The position numbers were made by a program, and so were the translations under genes. A DNA stretch of 64,000 nt from Gigantopelta aegis (Eukaryota; Mollusca; Gastropoda; Neomphalida; Peltospiridae), in the NCBI RefSeq assembly GCF_016097555.1, contig NC_054703.1, positions 14,953,632 to 15,017,631 on the forward strand, written 5' to 3'. The notes beneath the pieces are model-generated. The model was not told where the DNA came from, searched no databases, and saw nothing but the letters and a program-made list of their open reading frames with translations. Each line of letters starts with the position of its first letter. The stretch's first letter is position 1. Shown piece after piece: positions 46,089 through 58,129 of the stretch.

Positions 46089-46428
46089 GCCTACATAATA
46101 TTCTCGCTCGGTAAAAATTAAAGGAGGGCGGAAGCCCCCCTCCACCCGCCGCCCCTAAAATGAAACCAGAAGAGAAAAAGAAAAAAAGGCGGTGGGAAAC
46201 ATGATTACCGTATAAACAGACTACCCAGAGTACTCGGGCTACGTGTAGGCCTATCGTTGTGTATTGGTCGACTTTGCAAAAAGACATACCCCTTGTTTTA
46301 AAATTATTTTAATAAAGATTTCAAGATATCTTAAAACATAAAGCTGATCCCCTAAATTGGGATAACATGTCTGTGTTCTTTATATTTCTTCAACGAATGA
46401 ATCAATCGCACTGATATCGCCAGGTGAT

Positions 46429-46494
46429 AAAAAATAGTTTTGTTTTTGTAAAGGCGGTGTATACACCGCCTTTACAAAAACAAAACTATTTTTT
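46429..46494. repeat. Perfect 66-bp palindrome, no spacer
   Basis: The 33-base arm (AAAAAATAGTTTTGTTTTTG then TAAAGGCGGTGTA) is followed at once by its exact reverse complement, centred between 46461 and 46462. Flanks (CAGGTGAT and GGCGCCCA) do not continue the symmetry. It could be head-to-head transposon ends, a cruciform-forming site or a fold-back assembly artefact. Confidence 0.95.
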
Positions 46495-47298
46495 GGCGCC
46501 CAAGGAAAATGCTTTTAATGATGAACACTACCACTTCCTTTATTTTTATAAGCGGTGATACCCCAAAAATGAAAAGTTTCTAATATTTTATAAAGAATTG
46601 TCGAATAAATAAACGACAGTAATTAAAAATCATCAGTTACGACCAAATGCAATTGAGAACAAAGTATCAGACGAAAGTTACTGAACACAAAAGACTGCCT
46701 GACCGAGACTGTTAAAATAGTGTTAAATTGCGTTACGGTAACCATCGTAAGCTACTGAAGTTTTTCCCACACAGCGGCTTGTTTTCTTTGATGTCGAGTG
46801 TGCCGACTGATTTTTCAGTGTAAAAAAAAGTGTTCAATATGACATAGCGGAGCTGGGTTCTGTAAAATATAGTAGGTCAGTGCAAGACGTACCGAGCAGC
46901 TTGCTGGTTAGTTTTTACGAGCAGTAGACTTTGTTGTACCATTTTCCACATTTTCGTATTAAAACTTCTAAATTCCGAGCATTTGCAACAATAACAAACG
47001 TTACTAAAATATTCTTGTGAAGCATTACCTATAACAGGAATGGCAGCTCCTGCACAATAAAGTTGTGTCAACTTTCAGTATGTTAAAACAGAAGTAATTA
47101 AGTGTTGTGATGTAGTGGTAGAAAATCGTGCAAAACAAGAAACATATCACCTTCTTTTTTTTTTGCAATAAAAGAAATACAGTAACTGAATAATTAACAA
47201 AGCTTAAAGATGTTTTTCGCACTAATAGCCGATCTCTCGATGAAGCAAGACGCTGTTGTATGTGCTCTAGAGCTATCCCCCCACCTGGGCGACCTATA
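46495..47298. other. No gene recognised
   Basis: AT-rich sequence with short frames only, between the palindrome and the long-TIR transposon. Confidence 0.5.
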
Positions 47299-47974
47299 TA
47301 GTGTAGTGGCAGAGACCGAAAAATATGAGTCCACCCCTACCGGTGGTATAACAAGCTGAAACTGGTCTCATTTGAACCGTATGGCTGCCTAATTTCTAAA
47401 AACTGAGGTTGTAGTTGTTGAAATTCTTCACAACATGGTGAATTAACACCTTGAGTGCTAGAACATAACAAAACACAGCAATTTTTAATATTTCCTTATT
47501 TAATTCAATAAATATAAAGTACATGTAGAATTGTTGAATATTTCAGGGTATTTCTATGTATTGGACATGTTTCAAGATATTTCAGGGGTTTTATGCTCCT
47601 AAGAGGTTAAGATCCCCTAAAATACTCCCAAATTTGGCAGATTTTTGCCATTTTGGGAAAAAACCTCTACATTTTCTCGTATTAAATGCCCAACATATGT
47701 TATAAAAGTATCAATTTTGATTTATTTCCTCAGGCAGGGTGTATCATTAAAGAATATGTCAGTTAAACTATGATAAAATGTTCACAACCTAGTGAATTAA
47801 CCCCTTCTGTGACATGTCCGCAGTTCGAGTGAAAATTTTCATTTAAAAAAAATCGGCATTTTGATGCAAAAATTAATTGTTAACATGGAAAATTGTGAAA
47901 AATATCAGGGTTACTGTTAGAAACTGAGATTATGCAAGGTAGTTTGGTGCTGCCAAGGGGTGAAAGACCACCGA
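47299..47974 (+). repeat. Left terminal inverted repeat of the 4.4-kb transposon
   Basis: 676 bases. It contains AATTCAATAAATATAAAGTA and repeated TTCACAAC(A/C)T(G/A)GTGAATTAAC phrases at two places, conserved in the right arm. Confidence 0.85.
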
Positions 47975-50719
47975 TATACCCCGAATTGTATTATTGTTTT
48001 ACGATTTTGGGCCAAAATCGTATTGTATTTTCATTTTGGTTGGTATTACGTGCGGTTGGGACAGGACCACATTCTTGTGACAGCAGACCTTGCTATCTAC
48101 AGCAAGGCACAACAGATTATGCGGAGCAAGCTAGAACCTCTTGTGGACAAATTAACAATGCGACTTGGGGGTATGCATCCGACGATGTCTTTCCTTGCAA
48201 GCATCGGGACATTATTTGGAGATGGGGCCTTCAAAATATTCTTACATCATCAGATGTATACGCAACAGTCACAGCTAACCAGATGCTACAAGGGAAGCAG
48301 TATGCCCGAGGAATACGAGGTATCCGTTTGGCCTATGAAGCATTGATGCATACGTATTTGACCTCCGCTGAAGCATTTGCTGAAACATCCAGTTTGCCAT
48401 GACTGTCAGACGAAACCAAGCAGTTAATACACGGCCTAGAGAAGTCCTTTGAAGGGAGGGATCCCACTGTCAGTGCGGCCGCTTGTCAGGAGCTGGAAAG
48501 GGAAATCCTGCAATCTATGTTGGATACAATCAATCTTTTTCAGAAAGTCGGCAACGTTTGCTTATTGGGATAGCTTTTTAGAGTCTGGCAACATTTTGCT
48601 ACGATTGCTTAGGGCAGACAGAGAGGCAAACTTTATAATGCACTTAGAAACTGTGATGGAAACAGTGCCCTATTTGATTCTTGCAGGACGCATCACCTAT
48701 GCTCCCTACACCCCAGCGTATATTGCAGAGATGAAGCAGTTGGAACAAACTCAGCCAAGAATGTATGAACACATGATGCAAGGTGGATTTGTTGTGCGAA
48801 GGTCCCCACATAGGGCATTTAATTGTGCGTCAACTGACCAAGCCCTTGAACAAACTATAAATCGAGAGGCGAAGAGTCGAGGAGGCATCATCGGCTTCAT
48901 CCTTCATAAAGGGGGACTTTTGCGCTGACTAATGACACGACACGTCACTGGGGAATACTCGAAATCATTCAAAGAACTTTGCCAATCTGGTTCAAAAGCA
49001 AACCTTCACGAGGAGCTTGGAAATGCAGGCATGAACAAGGACAAAAATGACCTGAAGAACATGAAAGAATACATTGTCAGCCAGCGTCAAAATCCGTTTG
49101 ATCTAGATGAGGTACCAGACTCGCTTCTAAACATCAACAGCGGTCAAATAGCAACTCAAGAAGTTAAGGATTCTCTGAAGTGTATTCCAGAAAAAGGAAA
49201 AGCAGCTTATGAGGACTTCGTAAAAGAACGAATTGCAGCAGAACATTCCAAGAGTTTTTGGGGCCCCGTGAAGAAAGGAGCTGTGTTGACATTTTCAGAT
49301 ATGAAAAAAGCACTCACCAATGACAAGGACCGGAAGCTGATCATTGATACTGAGGTGTTGTTTAGGCAGCTACTGGCTGTCGCACTGAGTCGTAACGTAG
49401 ATTTGAGGAACGTACTTTGCTATGAACTGGCTGCCGTGCCACCAGCACTCTTTCATGAAGATGGGTCGATGAGGAAAACAACAAAAGCTGATCTTACCAA
49501 GAAGCTTGAGGCAAATTGTTCGGATGTTCTAGCAGAGCTGCCACAAATCTTGACCATAGCTGAACCCACATCATCTGCATACATAATTGATGGAATGGCT
49601 ATGATTCAGAGTTTGAATGAAAAGCAATTTACAACATTCCAAGATTTAGCTACAATAGTCCAGAAGCGACTGTTCCGGAATCCTTCATTGGATATCAGCA
49701 GCATTACAGAAAGCTTTGATTGCTATGACGTTGAGACATCAATTAAATCATCCGAAAGGCAGCGCAGGGGTGCCAACAACGTGGTACTAACATATCAGAT
49801 TCAAGGAGGCAGACTGGTTCCAAACTACCGCCAGTTTCTGAAAAGTGGGGGCAACAAGTCCAGCCTAGCAAACTTCATCTGTCAACATATAGTGGACAAT
49901 TACGAACAATTACCAAAGGAAAAATCAATTATTCTGGCTGGTGGTTTCAGTGATGGCAAGCTGGTGAAAGAAGTACACGAATTGGGAGTCTCATCCATTG
50001 ACTTTCTTCAGAGTTTGCAGGAGGAAGCGGATACTAGGATAATCCTCCATGCCATCAGTCTCTCACGTGACCATTCAAGGGTTATTGTTCGCTGTGACGA
50101 CACGGATGTCCTGGTTCTGTTGATCTACTATTCTAGTAGAGAACAGCTGGCTGACAAGGTATACATGTACACAGGTCATTCTTGAAATGAGCGATACATT
50201 CCAGTCCGTGAGATAGTTACTCAATTAGGACCAACTGTATGTGCGTGTCTCCCAGCCATACACACTATCACTGGGTGTGACACCACATGTTCTTTCAACA
50301 GAATTTGTAAGCGAACTGCTTATTCTACACTGATCAAAAATGCACAAGCATTGTCAGATATGAAAGGATTTCATGAGGCCGATATAGACACTTGTGTTTC
50401 ATTGTCACGGAAATTTGTGCTTCTGATGTATGGCAAAAAAGGCAAAGACTTGGATTCATTGAATGATCTACATTTCCATTTGGCCACGACCACAAACAAA
50501 CCAGCATCTATGCTTCCCCCAACAGAGGATGCAGTTCGAGACTTAACACACATCTACTGCACTGACAAAAACTGCGTAAAGGGGACGATGTGCCCTTGTG
50601 TCCTTACAGGACTGGAGTGCATTGACTCATGTAGCTGTACTGACTGTGACAATCACAGCTATGTATCACAGCAGGAAAATGAACATGCAGTGGAGATAGA
50701 CACTCTCTTCGATAATTAG
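47960..50719 (+). pseudogene. Academ-like transposase with XPG/PIN-like acidic motifs, broken
   Basis: The N-terminal part reads DHILVTADLAIYSKAQQI and LTMRLGGMHPTMSFLASIGT, then GLQNILTSSDVYATVTANQM and KQYARGIRGIRLAYEAL. The C-terminal part has LQEEADTRIILHAISLS, VIVRCDDTDVLVLLIYY and HTITGCDTTCSF, clustered acidic motifs of the kind that bind metal in XPG/FEN/PIN nucleases. The tail has eight cysteines with spacing C-x4-C-x5-C-x-C-x6-C-x3-C-x-C-x2-C. An XPG-type nuclease region and a Cys-rich segment are described for Academ transposons, so I propose that family. Two frameshifts (near 48230 and 48545) and in-frame stops at 48400, 48926 and 50183 disable the copy. The gene starts at the inner edge of the left inverted repeat. 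Confidence 0.65.
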
Positions 50720-50974
50720 ATGCATACAATGTAGTAGCGAGCTGATTTCAGGTGTGTCAGTATATTGAAGGATTCGTGAGTGGATTTTAGTTAGCAACAA
50801 TAAGAATATATTGAACCTAATTTCTCAAAAGTGTGAACCTTTTTATCCTGATTTAACTAAAATCTAACTGTTTCAACAAATCGGGCTTGGGACTGTTATG
50901 ACATACAATGACTATATAATGCAAAAGAAGTTGCAGCATAAAATCATTTTTAAAATGCCAAATTTGTGGGTATT

Positions 50975-51660
50975 TCGGTTGTCTTTTACCCCTTGGCAGC
51001 ATCAAACTACCTTGCATAATCTCAGTTTCTAACAGTAACCCTGATATTTTCCATAATTTTCCATGTTAACAATTAATTTTTGCATCAAAATGCCGATTTT
51101 TTAAAAATGAAAATTTTCACTCGAACTGCGGACATGTCACAGAAGGGGTTAATTCACCAGGTTGTGAACATTTTATCATAGTTTAACTGACATATTCTTT
51201 AATGATACACCCTGCCTGAGGAAATAAATCAAAATTGATACTTTTATAACATATGTTGGGCATTTAATACAAGAAAATGGAGAGGTTTTTTCCCAAATGG
51301 CAAAAAACCTGTCAAATTTTGGGGTATTTTAGGGGTTCTTAACCCCTTAGGAGTATAAAACCCCTAAAATATCTTGAAACATGTCCAATACATAGAAATA
51401 CCCTGAAATATTCAACAATTCTACATGTACTTTATGCTTATTGAATTAAATAAGGAAATATTAAAAATTGCCGTTTTTTCTTATGTTCCAGCACTCAAGG
51501 GGTTAATTCACCATGTTGTGCAGAATTTCAACAACTACAACATCAGTTTTCAAAAACTAGGCAGCCATACGGTTCAAATGAGACGGGTTTCAGCTTGTTA
51601 TACCTCCGGTAGGGGTATGTCCTAAATTAGAGCCTTTTTTCAGTGCCGGCCACTACACTA
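50975..51660 (-). repeat. Right terminal inverted repeat of the 4.4-kb transposon
   Basis: 686 bases, reverse complement of 47299-47974 with scattered changes. Some blocks have diverged (for example ACATACCCC against GTCCACCCC near the tip), so the two arms are not recently homogenised. Confidence 0.85.
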
Positions 51661-51689
51661 TTAGAGTGCTGAAGGAATATCGCATCATG

Positions 51690-52215
51690 TACAGCGGGTC
51701 AGGGCGACCGTGACCTTGGTGTATGGCGATGCTGATACTCAAAAGAGGACTAGAAGAGGAAACGTACACCAGGGGCTGCACAAGGGAGACCAAACCTGGT
51801 GGCTCAACTGCCAACGGCGGTCTCGTCTGCGATGCCGACCCCGCAGAAGACGACGAAGACGCCACTGGCTGAAGTGCCCTTGGAAGCGACCAGCGATCTA
51901 TTGGACACATCTATGGCCCAGTTGCCACAGCGCCCAAGCCGACTCCGGTAAAGCGGTCAATTCTACCGACTGCTCCCGTTGAGCACTGATGTTGTTGGTG
52001 CGCCGGTAACTGGGAAGAGGAAGGCAACATATCCAACCGCCCAGCCGGATAGAGCTAGATAGATGACCCAGAAGCAGACTGGCACTTAGCTATAGGGAAG
52101 ATCAAGACCCGTTACCGGCCATGCGTTCAGGGGAATACAACAGACCCGACGAAGCACCGGAGTGCCACCCTGCCCTCCAGCTCGCCGTACACACAAACCT
52201 CTTCTAGGACAGGTA
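51690..52215 (+). pseudogene. Proline-rich repeated gene of unknown family, copy 2
   Basis: It is collinear with 32431-31950 (minus strand): GTACACCAGGGGCTGC start region, the CTACCGACTGCTCCCGTTGA block, GGGAAGAGGAAGGCAACATA, then AGATCAAGACCCGTTACC. It is followed by the shared flank CTAGGACAGGTAACCTCC and a further roughly 280 bases. It is full of frameshifts. The two copies are in opposite orientation, 20 kb apart. Confidence 0.55.
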
Positions 52216-52581
52216 ACCTCCTTTCTTGAACTTAGTTGGACTTTTAACTTTTTTGGCCGTGGTTCAAAATTTTATGTTTCATTTTTTGTAAACAGTCAGA
52301 CTCACTTTAGTTTGGCAGCCCGTCTAAATTGTTAAAATCACCTTAAAACCTTTTTGGTCAAGAATTCTAATTTATTTTTGGACTTGTCCAGACATGAGTC
52401 GAATGAATCAACTCATTTTGGTCTTAGGTCTTTGACCTAACTTCTAAATTTGTATTGCAAATTCCGACCACCTCAAACTTACCCCTCTTCCTGGCCCGGA
52501 CTTAGTCAATGGCGATGTCAGAGGTAAGCCCGTGACAGCCGTGTACAAAACCTCAGTGGTACATGCGCACGATAAAAGGTT

Positions 52582-52584
<3 letters not shown>

Positions 52585-52664
<80 letters not shown>
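52585..52664 (+). repeat. (CT)n microsatellite
   Basis: Pure CT run of about 80 bases. Confidence 0.95.
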
Positions 52665-52670
<6 letters not shown>

Positions 52671-52839
52671 AAGATGTTTCATACATTTAGGTATTTGGCT
52701 GCAACAGAGAGGAAAAATAAAATAATAATATGTTGATTTAATATGGTCCAAGTCTTGCAATGTTACTTGAGTCACGATTTAGTTAATTCATTGATTCTTG
52801 CATTGAGTCATATTATAATCGGAACTGTGCTACTACTTC

Positions 52840-54770
52840 TAAAAACAAAACCAACAAAACCAGACTTTAACTAAAGGATGATACGTTCAGGTACACCTAC
52901 TGTAGCGTTCCTGGTTTTCAGTCTGTCTATCTTTTCATATTTTCTTTGGTTATTATATTCAGTTAAGATTCTGATTATATCTCTTACTAATTACATTAAC
53001 AGCATGATCTGACTCTACTCACTTATGAATATCAGGAACGTTATTTTCTAATTGCTACGAGGGATAATACAATAAGTGTCGTGCAACCGTTTTAAATGTT
53101 GTCGGTAGAAGTCCGTGCAAGAGTGTGGCCTGACTGAATCAACCAATCAGGTTGGTCAAGTTAGATTATTTTTCGACTCACGTTATTGATCCCCACTTGC
53201 GCTCGGGTTGTTTTTCTGTGAGGTTAGTTTTTGTGTGCTGTGTTGTTTTTCGTTTTATATATATGTAAACATGTTTGCTTCCAGTCCTAACTGTCTACCC
53301 ATTTAAACATACGTTTAACCAATGTATATCTTATAAGTTTCGGTTATTAAAATTATAAATTAACTACGTAACGCGAGTCAGGCAATGACCCGTGTTACGT
53401 GTAAGGTGCAATCGTCTCATATAATTCCATGTTTTTACCGTGCACGAACTGTCCGCTTAATCGTTTTGGCTGATTTAGAGAACGGACGACCCGTCTGAAT
53501 AAATTAAACCTGATTAAATTAGGATCTCGTTGATGTTAATAAGCGGTCTTCGTCATTGTCGATGGTTTGTAACCCCATTCCGAATAAGTGAGTCCTAATT
53601 ATATGGATTAACGACTGCTTTAATAGGGTGTTTTGGTTAAAAATAGCTTTGAAAGGGGCTGTCCAATATATATGATTTAAACGGAGTTCGTGTACACCGG
53701 CATGGATGGGTAATAGTGTAAGGTGTAGAAACTAATTATTTGGTGTGTGCGGTCCTGCAGATGTAAATTTAATTCTGCAACACATTCATACACGTCCCTA
53801 AATATAAATATTTATTTGCATGGATATGTGGGTGTAAATTTATTTATTTAGTGGTAGTCCATTCATATATGGATCTTAGAGGACTACCATACATATTTGT
53901 TATATGTTTGTACTCACTCGAATAAATGTGTAATCTGTCTGTTAGTTTGTTTTCTGTGCGAGCCAAGTCGGTCTGGTTTATAGTAATTTCGGCCTTCTAG
54001 ATAATTATTAATAGACTCTTAGTACCAGCAAAAGTCTACAACCGAAAGGGGTAGCCGAACCCGTGGTCCGCAGATTGGGACCCGAAAAGTAAATTTCATT
54101 ACACTACCACCTGTACCGTTGTATTATTCCATAATAAGAATTTAACTGAAGGATGATACGTCCAGTTACACATATCACCTGTACCGTTGTATTATTCCAT
54201 AACCAGACTTTAACAAGAGGATGATATGTCCAGGTACACGTATCACCTGTACCATTGTATTATTCCATAACCAGGCTTTAACTATAGGAGGATACATCCA
54301 GGTACAAGTATCACCTGTACCATTGTATTATTCCATAACCAGACTTTAACTAGAGGATGATACGTCCAGGTACACGTATCACCTGTACCGTTGTATTATT
54401 CCATAACCAGACTTTAACTGGAGGATGATATGTCCAGGTACACGTGTCACCTGTACCGTTGTATTATTCCATAACCAGACTTTAACTAGATGATGATACG
54501 TCCAGGTACACGTATCACCTGTACCGTTGTATTAATCCATAACCAGACTTTAACTAGATGATGATACGTCCAGGTACACGTATCACCTGTACCGGTGTAT
54601 TATTCCATAACCACATTTTAACTAATGGACTAGAGGATGATACCTCCAGGTACACGTATCACCTGTACCGATGTATTATTCCACAACCAGACTTTAACTA
54701 GATAATGATAATTCCAGGTACACGTATCACCTTTACCGTTGTATTATTCCATAACCAGACTTTAAGCTTT
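52840..54770 (+). repeat. 68-bp minisatellite, about 11 copies, split by an insertion
   Basis: The unit is TTATTCCATAACCAGACTTT, AACTAGAGGATGATACGTCC, AGGTACACGTATCACCTGTA, CCGTTGTA. About ten copies lie at 54104-54770. Part of one unit lies at 52847-52900, separated from the rest by the insertion at 52901-54103. A lone degraded unit is near 55005-55135. Confidence 0.9.
52901..54103 (+). mobile_element. Probable solo LTR inserted in the 68-bp minisatellite
   Basis: The insert starts TGTAGCG and ends CATTACA (TG...CA with short inverted TGTA/TACA). It is bounded by CTAC on both sides (52897-52900 and 54104-54107) and interrupts a minisatellite unit at a definable point. Inside are CCAAT (AACCAATCAG), a TATATATATG run and several AATAAA motifs, as in an LTR. 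No coding region. At 1203 bp it is long for a MITE. Confidence 0.6.
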
Positions 54771-55579
54771 GCTTTCTCATTAACTGCTTTCAACCTTCCC
54801 ATGCATCAATTATAAATGACTAAAACAAATTATTTATAAAACTGACAGTTACGTAAATGGTTTCTCTTTACTAAACTACAGTGGTCAATTTGATGTGATT
54901 ATGTCATCATGATGGAAGTCCAAGATGGCGTTTGAGATATTTTTTCCCAGTTATCCTATGTCATTCTTTCTCATGTTGAACATTTGAAATTGGCTTTTGA
55001 TGTACCGTTGTATTATTCCAAAACCAGGTGTGGTTTTTTAAAAATTATTATTTATTTATTTGTGTTTTTTTTTTTTTTTTTTTTTAATTAAACGATGATA
55101 CGTCAAGATATGCCTATAGCCATTGTAGCATTCCATAATTGTTAATTTTCTTTATTATTTTTTTATGAGGTGCTGGTGGAGAAAACATCGCTAATTCCCC
55201 AATATCCGTAAGCCACACATTAAGACTATGTGCTTAGTAGTTAGAATAAAATGTCAAATCAGCATTTACAGAAAGCAATTACGAAGAGCAAAATTCACTT
55301 CGCTCTCGGTTTCGCAGGAATTAAAAAGCATTAGATATCATAATATAGTCACTGCTAAAACAGATTGCAATCACATGTTCTCCAAGCGATTTAACCAGTG
55401 AAAATTTTCATCATAACATATATGTTTTGGTAAAGGTCATTCTTTTTTTACACTTTATTTACACCTCTCCATTAAATTTCCATTACAGAACATCAACAAA
55501 TAATGAATAAACTAACACGTGATTGACACCTGAGGACAGTATCTCTTTTTCACTGTTCGTCCGATGATTTGTGTCAGCG

Positions 55580-55688
55580 TCACTCCGGGGATTTATGATA
55601 CTGTCTTTCTGAGGACTTGTCTCTATGACTCTTTGAGGATTTATGACTCGGACTCTTTGAGGACCTCCGCCGTTTCATGGAAGACAAC
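55580..55688 (-). CDS. Paralogous last exon, Lys/Arg/Ser-rich tail (phase 2)
   Basis: On the minus strand, acceptor GCATTTTGTTATCTAG is followed by 109 bases reading LSSMKRRRSSKSPSHKSSKS then HRDKSSERQYHKSPE and a TGA stop (55582-55580). The incoming phase is 2, as for the tail exon at 22283. The intron just upstream matches the intron before 22283 over some 150 bases (GTCTGCATATTCTGTTGA, GTGTTTGTTTTTGTT). It is therefore the C-terminal exon of a second family member whose other exons should lie at higher coordinates, beyond or within 56-64 kb; none is visible there. The repeated KSSKS/KSPSH motif suggests an expanded serine-rich, phosphorylatable tail. Confidence 0.65.
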
Positions 55689-55989
55689 CTAGATAACAAA
55701 ATGCAAACAAAACTAACAAAAACTAACAAAAACAAACACGCTGGAACATGTGTTGATAAAGGGTCAACAGAATATGCAGACTTTTCTAATAGTTAGATTT
55801 TTTTGTCTACAGAGATCTATTGTTAACATCGATACACTATGGTCCCAAATCTATCTGCACTTTACAGCGGTTGCGGAAACAAATGCATGTCTCAAGCGCA
55901 CACGGATGTGTTCACTACAATAATTTATCAAGCAAGGAACTGTAAGCATTTTGCAGAAAATATTGCTTAAATTATTTAGAGGAAGAAGA

Positions 55990-56380
55990 TGTAGTAGTTC
56001 TACTAGTAGTAATGGTATTAGTAGTTTAGAAGTAGTAGTAATAGTAGTAGTGGTAGTAGTAGTAGTTGTTGTTGTTGTTGTAGTAGTAATAGGATCAGTA
56101 GTTGTTATAGTATGAGTACTATTAATAATGGCTTCGAAGTGTATTCAGCTTCCTGTCCCGGACAGAGGGAACCGGCTAAGGCCGGTCCCTGTGCCTGGGA
56201 TAGGCGTGCGCTACAACATCTTGCTCTGAATGTGCACGTTAGGTCTTTAAGTTAAGTTAAGTTAAGTTAAGTATTTAGCTCACAAAGTGTAATCAATAGT
56301 AGTAATGCGCAGTAGTGGATGATGCAAGGTGATGAAATCGCTGACGTCATGAAGCCATATCCCCATGATAAATAGTTCTT
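55990..56380 (-). repeat. Inverted duplicate of repeat and anchor sequences at 21.9-22.6 kb
   Basis: Contains an inverted TAC array and anchor (ATTAATAATGGCTTCGAAG), the CCCGGGACAG-type repeat (56145-56235), a (TTAAG)n run (56246-56272), and the AGTAGTGGATGATGCAAGGT then GATGAAATCGCTGACGTCAT block that matches 22580-22620 inverted. Confidence 0.65.
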
Positions 56381-56449
56381 AAACTGATGGAAGCAAACAA
56401 ATAGTATTCAATAGCCCTTTTCTTAATACAGTGAATATACGTAAAACAA

Positions 56450-56454
<5 letters not shown>

Positions 56455-56502
<48 letters not shown>
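56455..56502 (+). repeat. (AT)n microsatellite
   Basis: About 48 bases of AT followed by a short CA-rich tail. Confidence 0.95.
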
Positions 56503-56509
<7 letters not shown>

Positions 56510-56639
56510 CACGCACACAGATATACACACATATTTTAACAATTAAGATAATCATCATAATCTACTTTGTCAAACAGTTTGAAATACAGATTATATTTTT
56601 GAGTGTAAGTACATTAATTTTATTTGAGAAGATATTAAT

Positions 56640-56835
56640 CCTCGGCTATTGAATTTCAAAAAGTTGGTAACTCTGACAGGTAGTCTTATAGGAAACCGAT
56701 ACATGAGATCTTTTATATGTACTTTCACACAGACAGGATGGCACATACCAGTAAACCAACCATGGGGTACTTGTTGGAACAATCAAAGAATGATCCACCG
56801 AGGGGTGGGTGGGGGCTTTGATCAAAAGATCAAAC
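56640..56835 (-). mobile_element. SINE fragment (family 1), minus orientation
   Basis: Inverted matches to the SINE body: AGATCTTTTATATGTACTTT, CAGACAGGATGGCACATACC and the head region (GATCCACCGAGG). The 3' tail has decayed. Confidence 0.6.
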
Positions 56836-57569
56836 AATCTCAGGCGAGACCACCTGTTATGAGTGGAGAAATAACACGATGCTACTAAAAATGAAATTAT
56901 TTGCTGCTGATGATTAATGTACCGTTCATAATAAAACCGAATGTGCTTTTCCAGACAGTACACAAAAATTCAAATTCCACAATTAAATGCCTTCTTAATT
57001 CATTGCAATGCTATTTTACACCAATATGCAAATCAATAATTACAAAAATGCCCCACAAAAGTATTAAAACATCACTCTTGTAGAAGACCGAGTAAAATTA
57101 ACAGTAAAAACATTTGTCTGAAAATAGCCGTCGCGTCATGAAGGGAACTTGCTTCACAGAAACCTACCACAAGATGACTTTCAGCACATGCTAAAGTGGG
57201 ACTGACAGCGACTGCCAGGCTCAATTATCATCCGATTCATCTTTCGATGATGAATAGTGTAGTGATGACGATTGGATTAATATTTGTGCATAACAACAAA
57301 TAATGCCATATCAGTTTGAACCTGGAGGGTCTTCCGAAGAACCACCGGCCTGACAATTCTTGATGAAAATTGTCGTGGGAGACAGCTTACCACAAAATTG
57401 CAAGTTTTATTCTTGTTTTGTTCGTTAGGTTTTCGTGCGAATTGTTTTGCTACACTATATGTTCTAGTACTTGTGATGTAGTCGAAAAGACGATAAACAA
57501 CACTTGAATTCTATGAGTCAAGTGGACCCGATATCGGTAATTTTAAGAAATAAACAAAAACGACTTTTA

Positions 57570-57790
57570 GTCCATCCCGTCCTTCTATAAAGATGTTGTT
57601 TTTTTGTGAATAATTTCAGTTTGGCTTGACGTAAGAAAAACAGTAAAAGTGTTTTGAAAATAACAAAACAAAACCAACAAAACAAAACAACAAATAAACT
57701 ATTTTTGTGTGCAGTTGTGAAAACAATTGGCTCAGACATAAATAACTTGTAGTAAATTCCATAGTTTGAAAAAAGGTGTTCTCTGTGGGA
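57570..57790 (+). repeat. Dispersed repeat A, copy 2, without the MITE
   Basis: Matches 4338-4370 joined to 4819-4990. It represents the empty site of the MITE at 4371-4818. An A/C-rich expansion (AACAAAACAAAACC) is private to this copy. Confidence 0.6.
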
Positions 57791-58129
57791 AGGTATACAG
57801 CCCTGCCCGGTGTATCGGCGCGTCCAGTGAGTCGGCGCACTTGGTATTTTTCTTAAGTACGCTTAGGATCTTGTCATGCTGTCTGTGTTTTCAATTAATT
57901 AAAGCTCACTTCCTGTTTCAATGTTTAATCAAGTATCAACATATGTATTCTTAAGGGTGCAATTAAAAATTATTAGAATTATCAATAATTATATTATCAT
58001 TTCAAAATAAATCATTCACCTGCTTTCATGTATATAAACGCGAAGTACGTCAGCCTTATTGATTAATTATTTGTTTCGGTTATTTTTATTTAAACTGAAA
58101 AGGTAACTATTTGGATGTAAACCATCCAA

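Larger units (their letters stand above)
47299..51660. mobile_element. 4.4-kb DNA transposon with about 680-bp terminal inverted repeats
   Basis: The left end begins TAGTGTAGTGGC and the right end is the inverted ...GCCGGCCACTACACTA. The two arms (47299-47974 and 50975-51660) align almost continuously, with scattered substitutions and small indels, up to GGGGTGAAAGACCACCGA and its inverse. The interior carries one broken plus-strand gene. Flanking TATA/TATT may be a 3-4-bp duplication. Gene content suggests an Academ-like element. Confidence 0.85.

Noticed and set aside
47299..51660. CACTA (EnSpm) transposon, because the right end reads CACTACACTA
   Set aside because: In CACTA elements the 5' end is CACTA and the 3' end TAGTG; here the order is reversed and the gene content does not fit.
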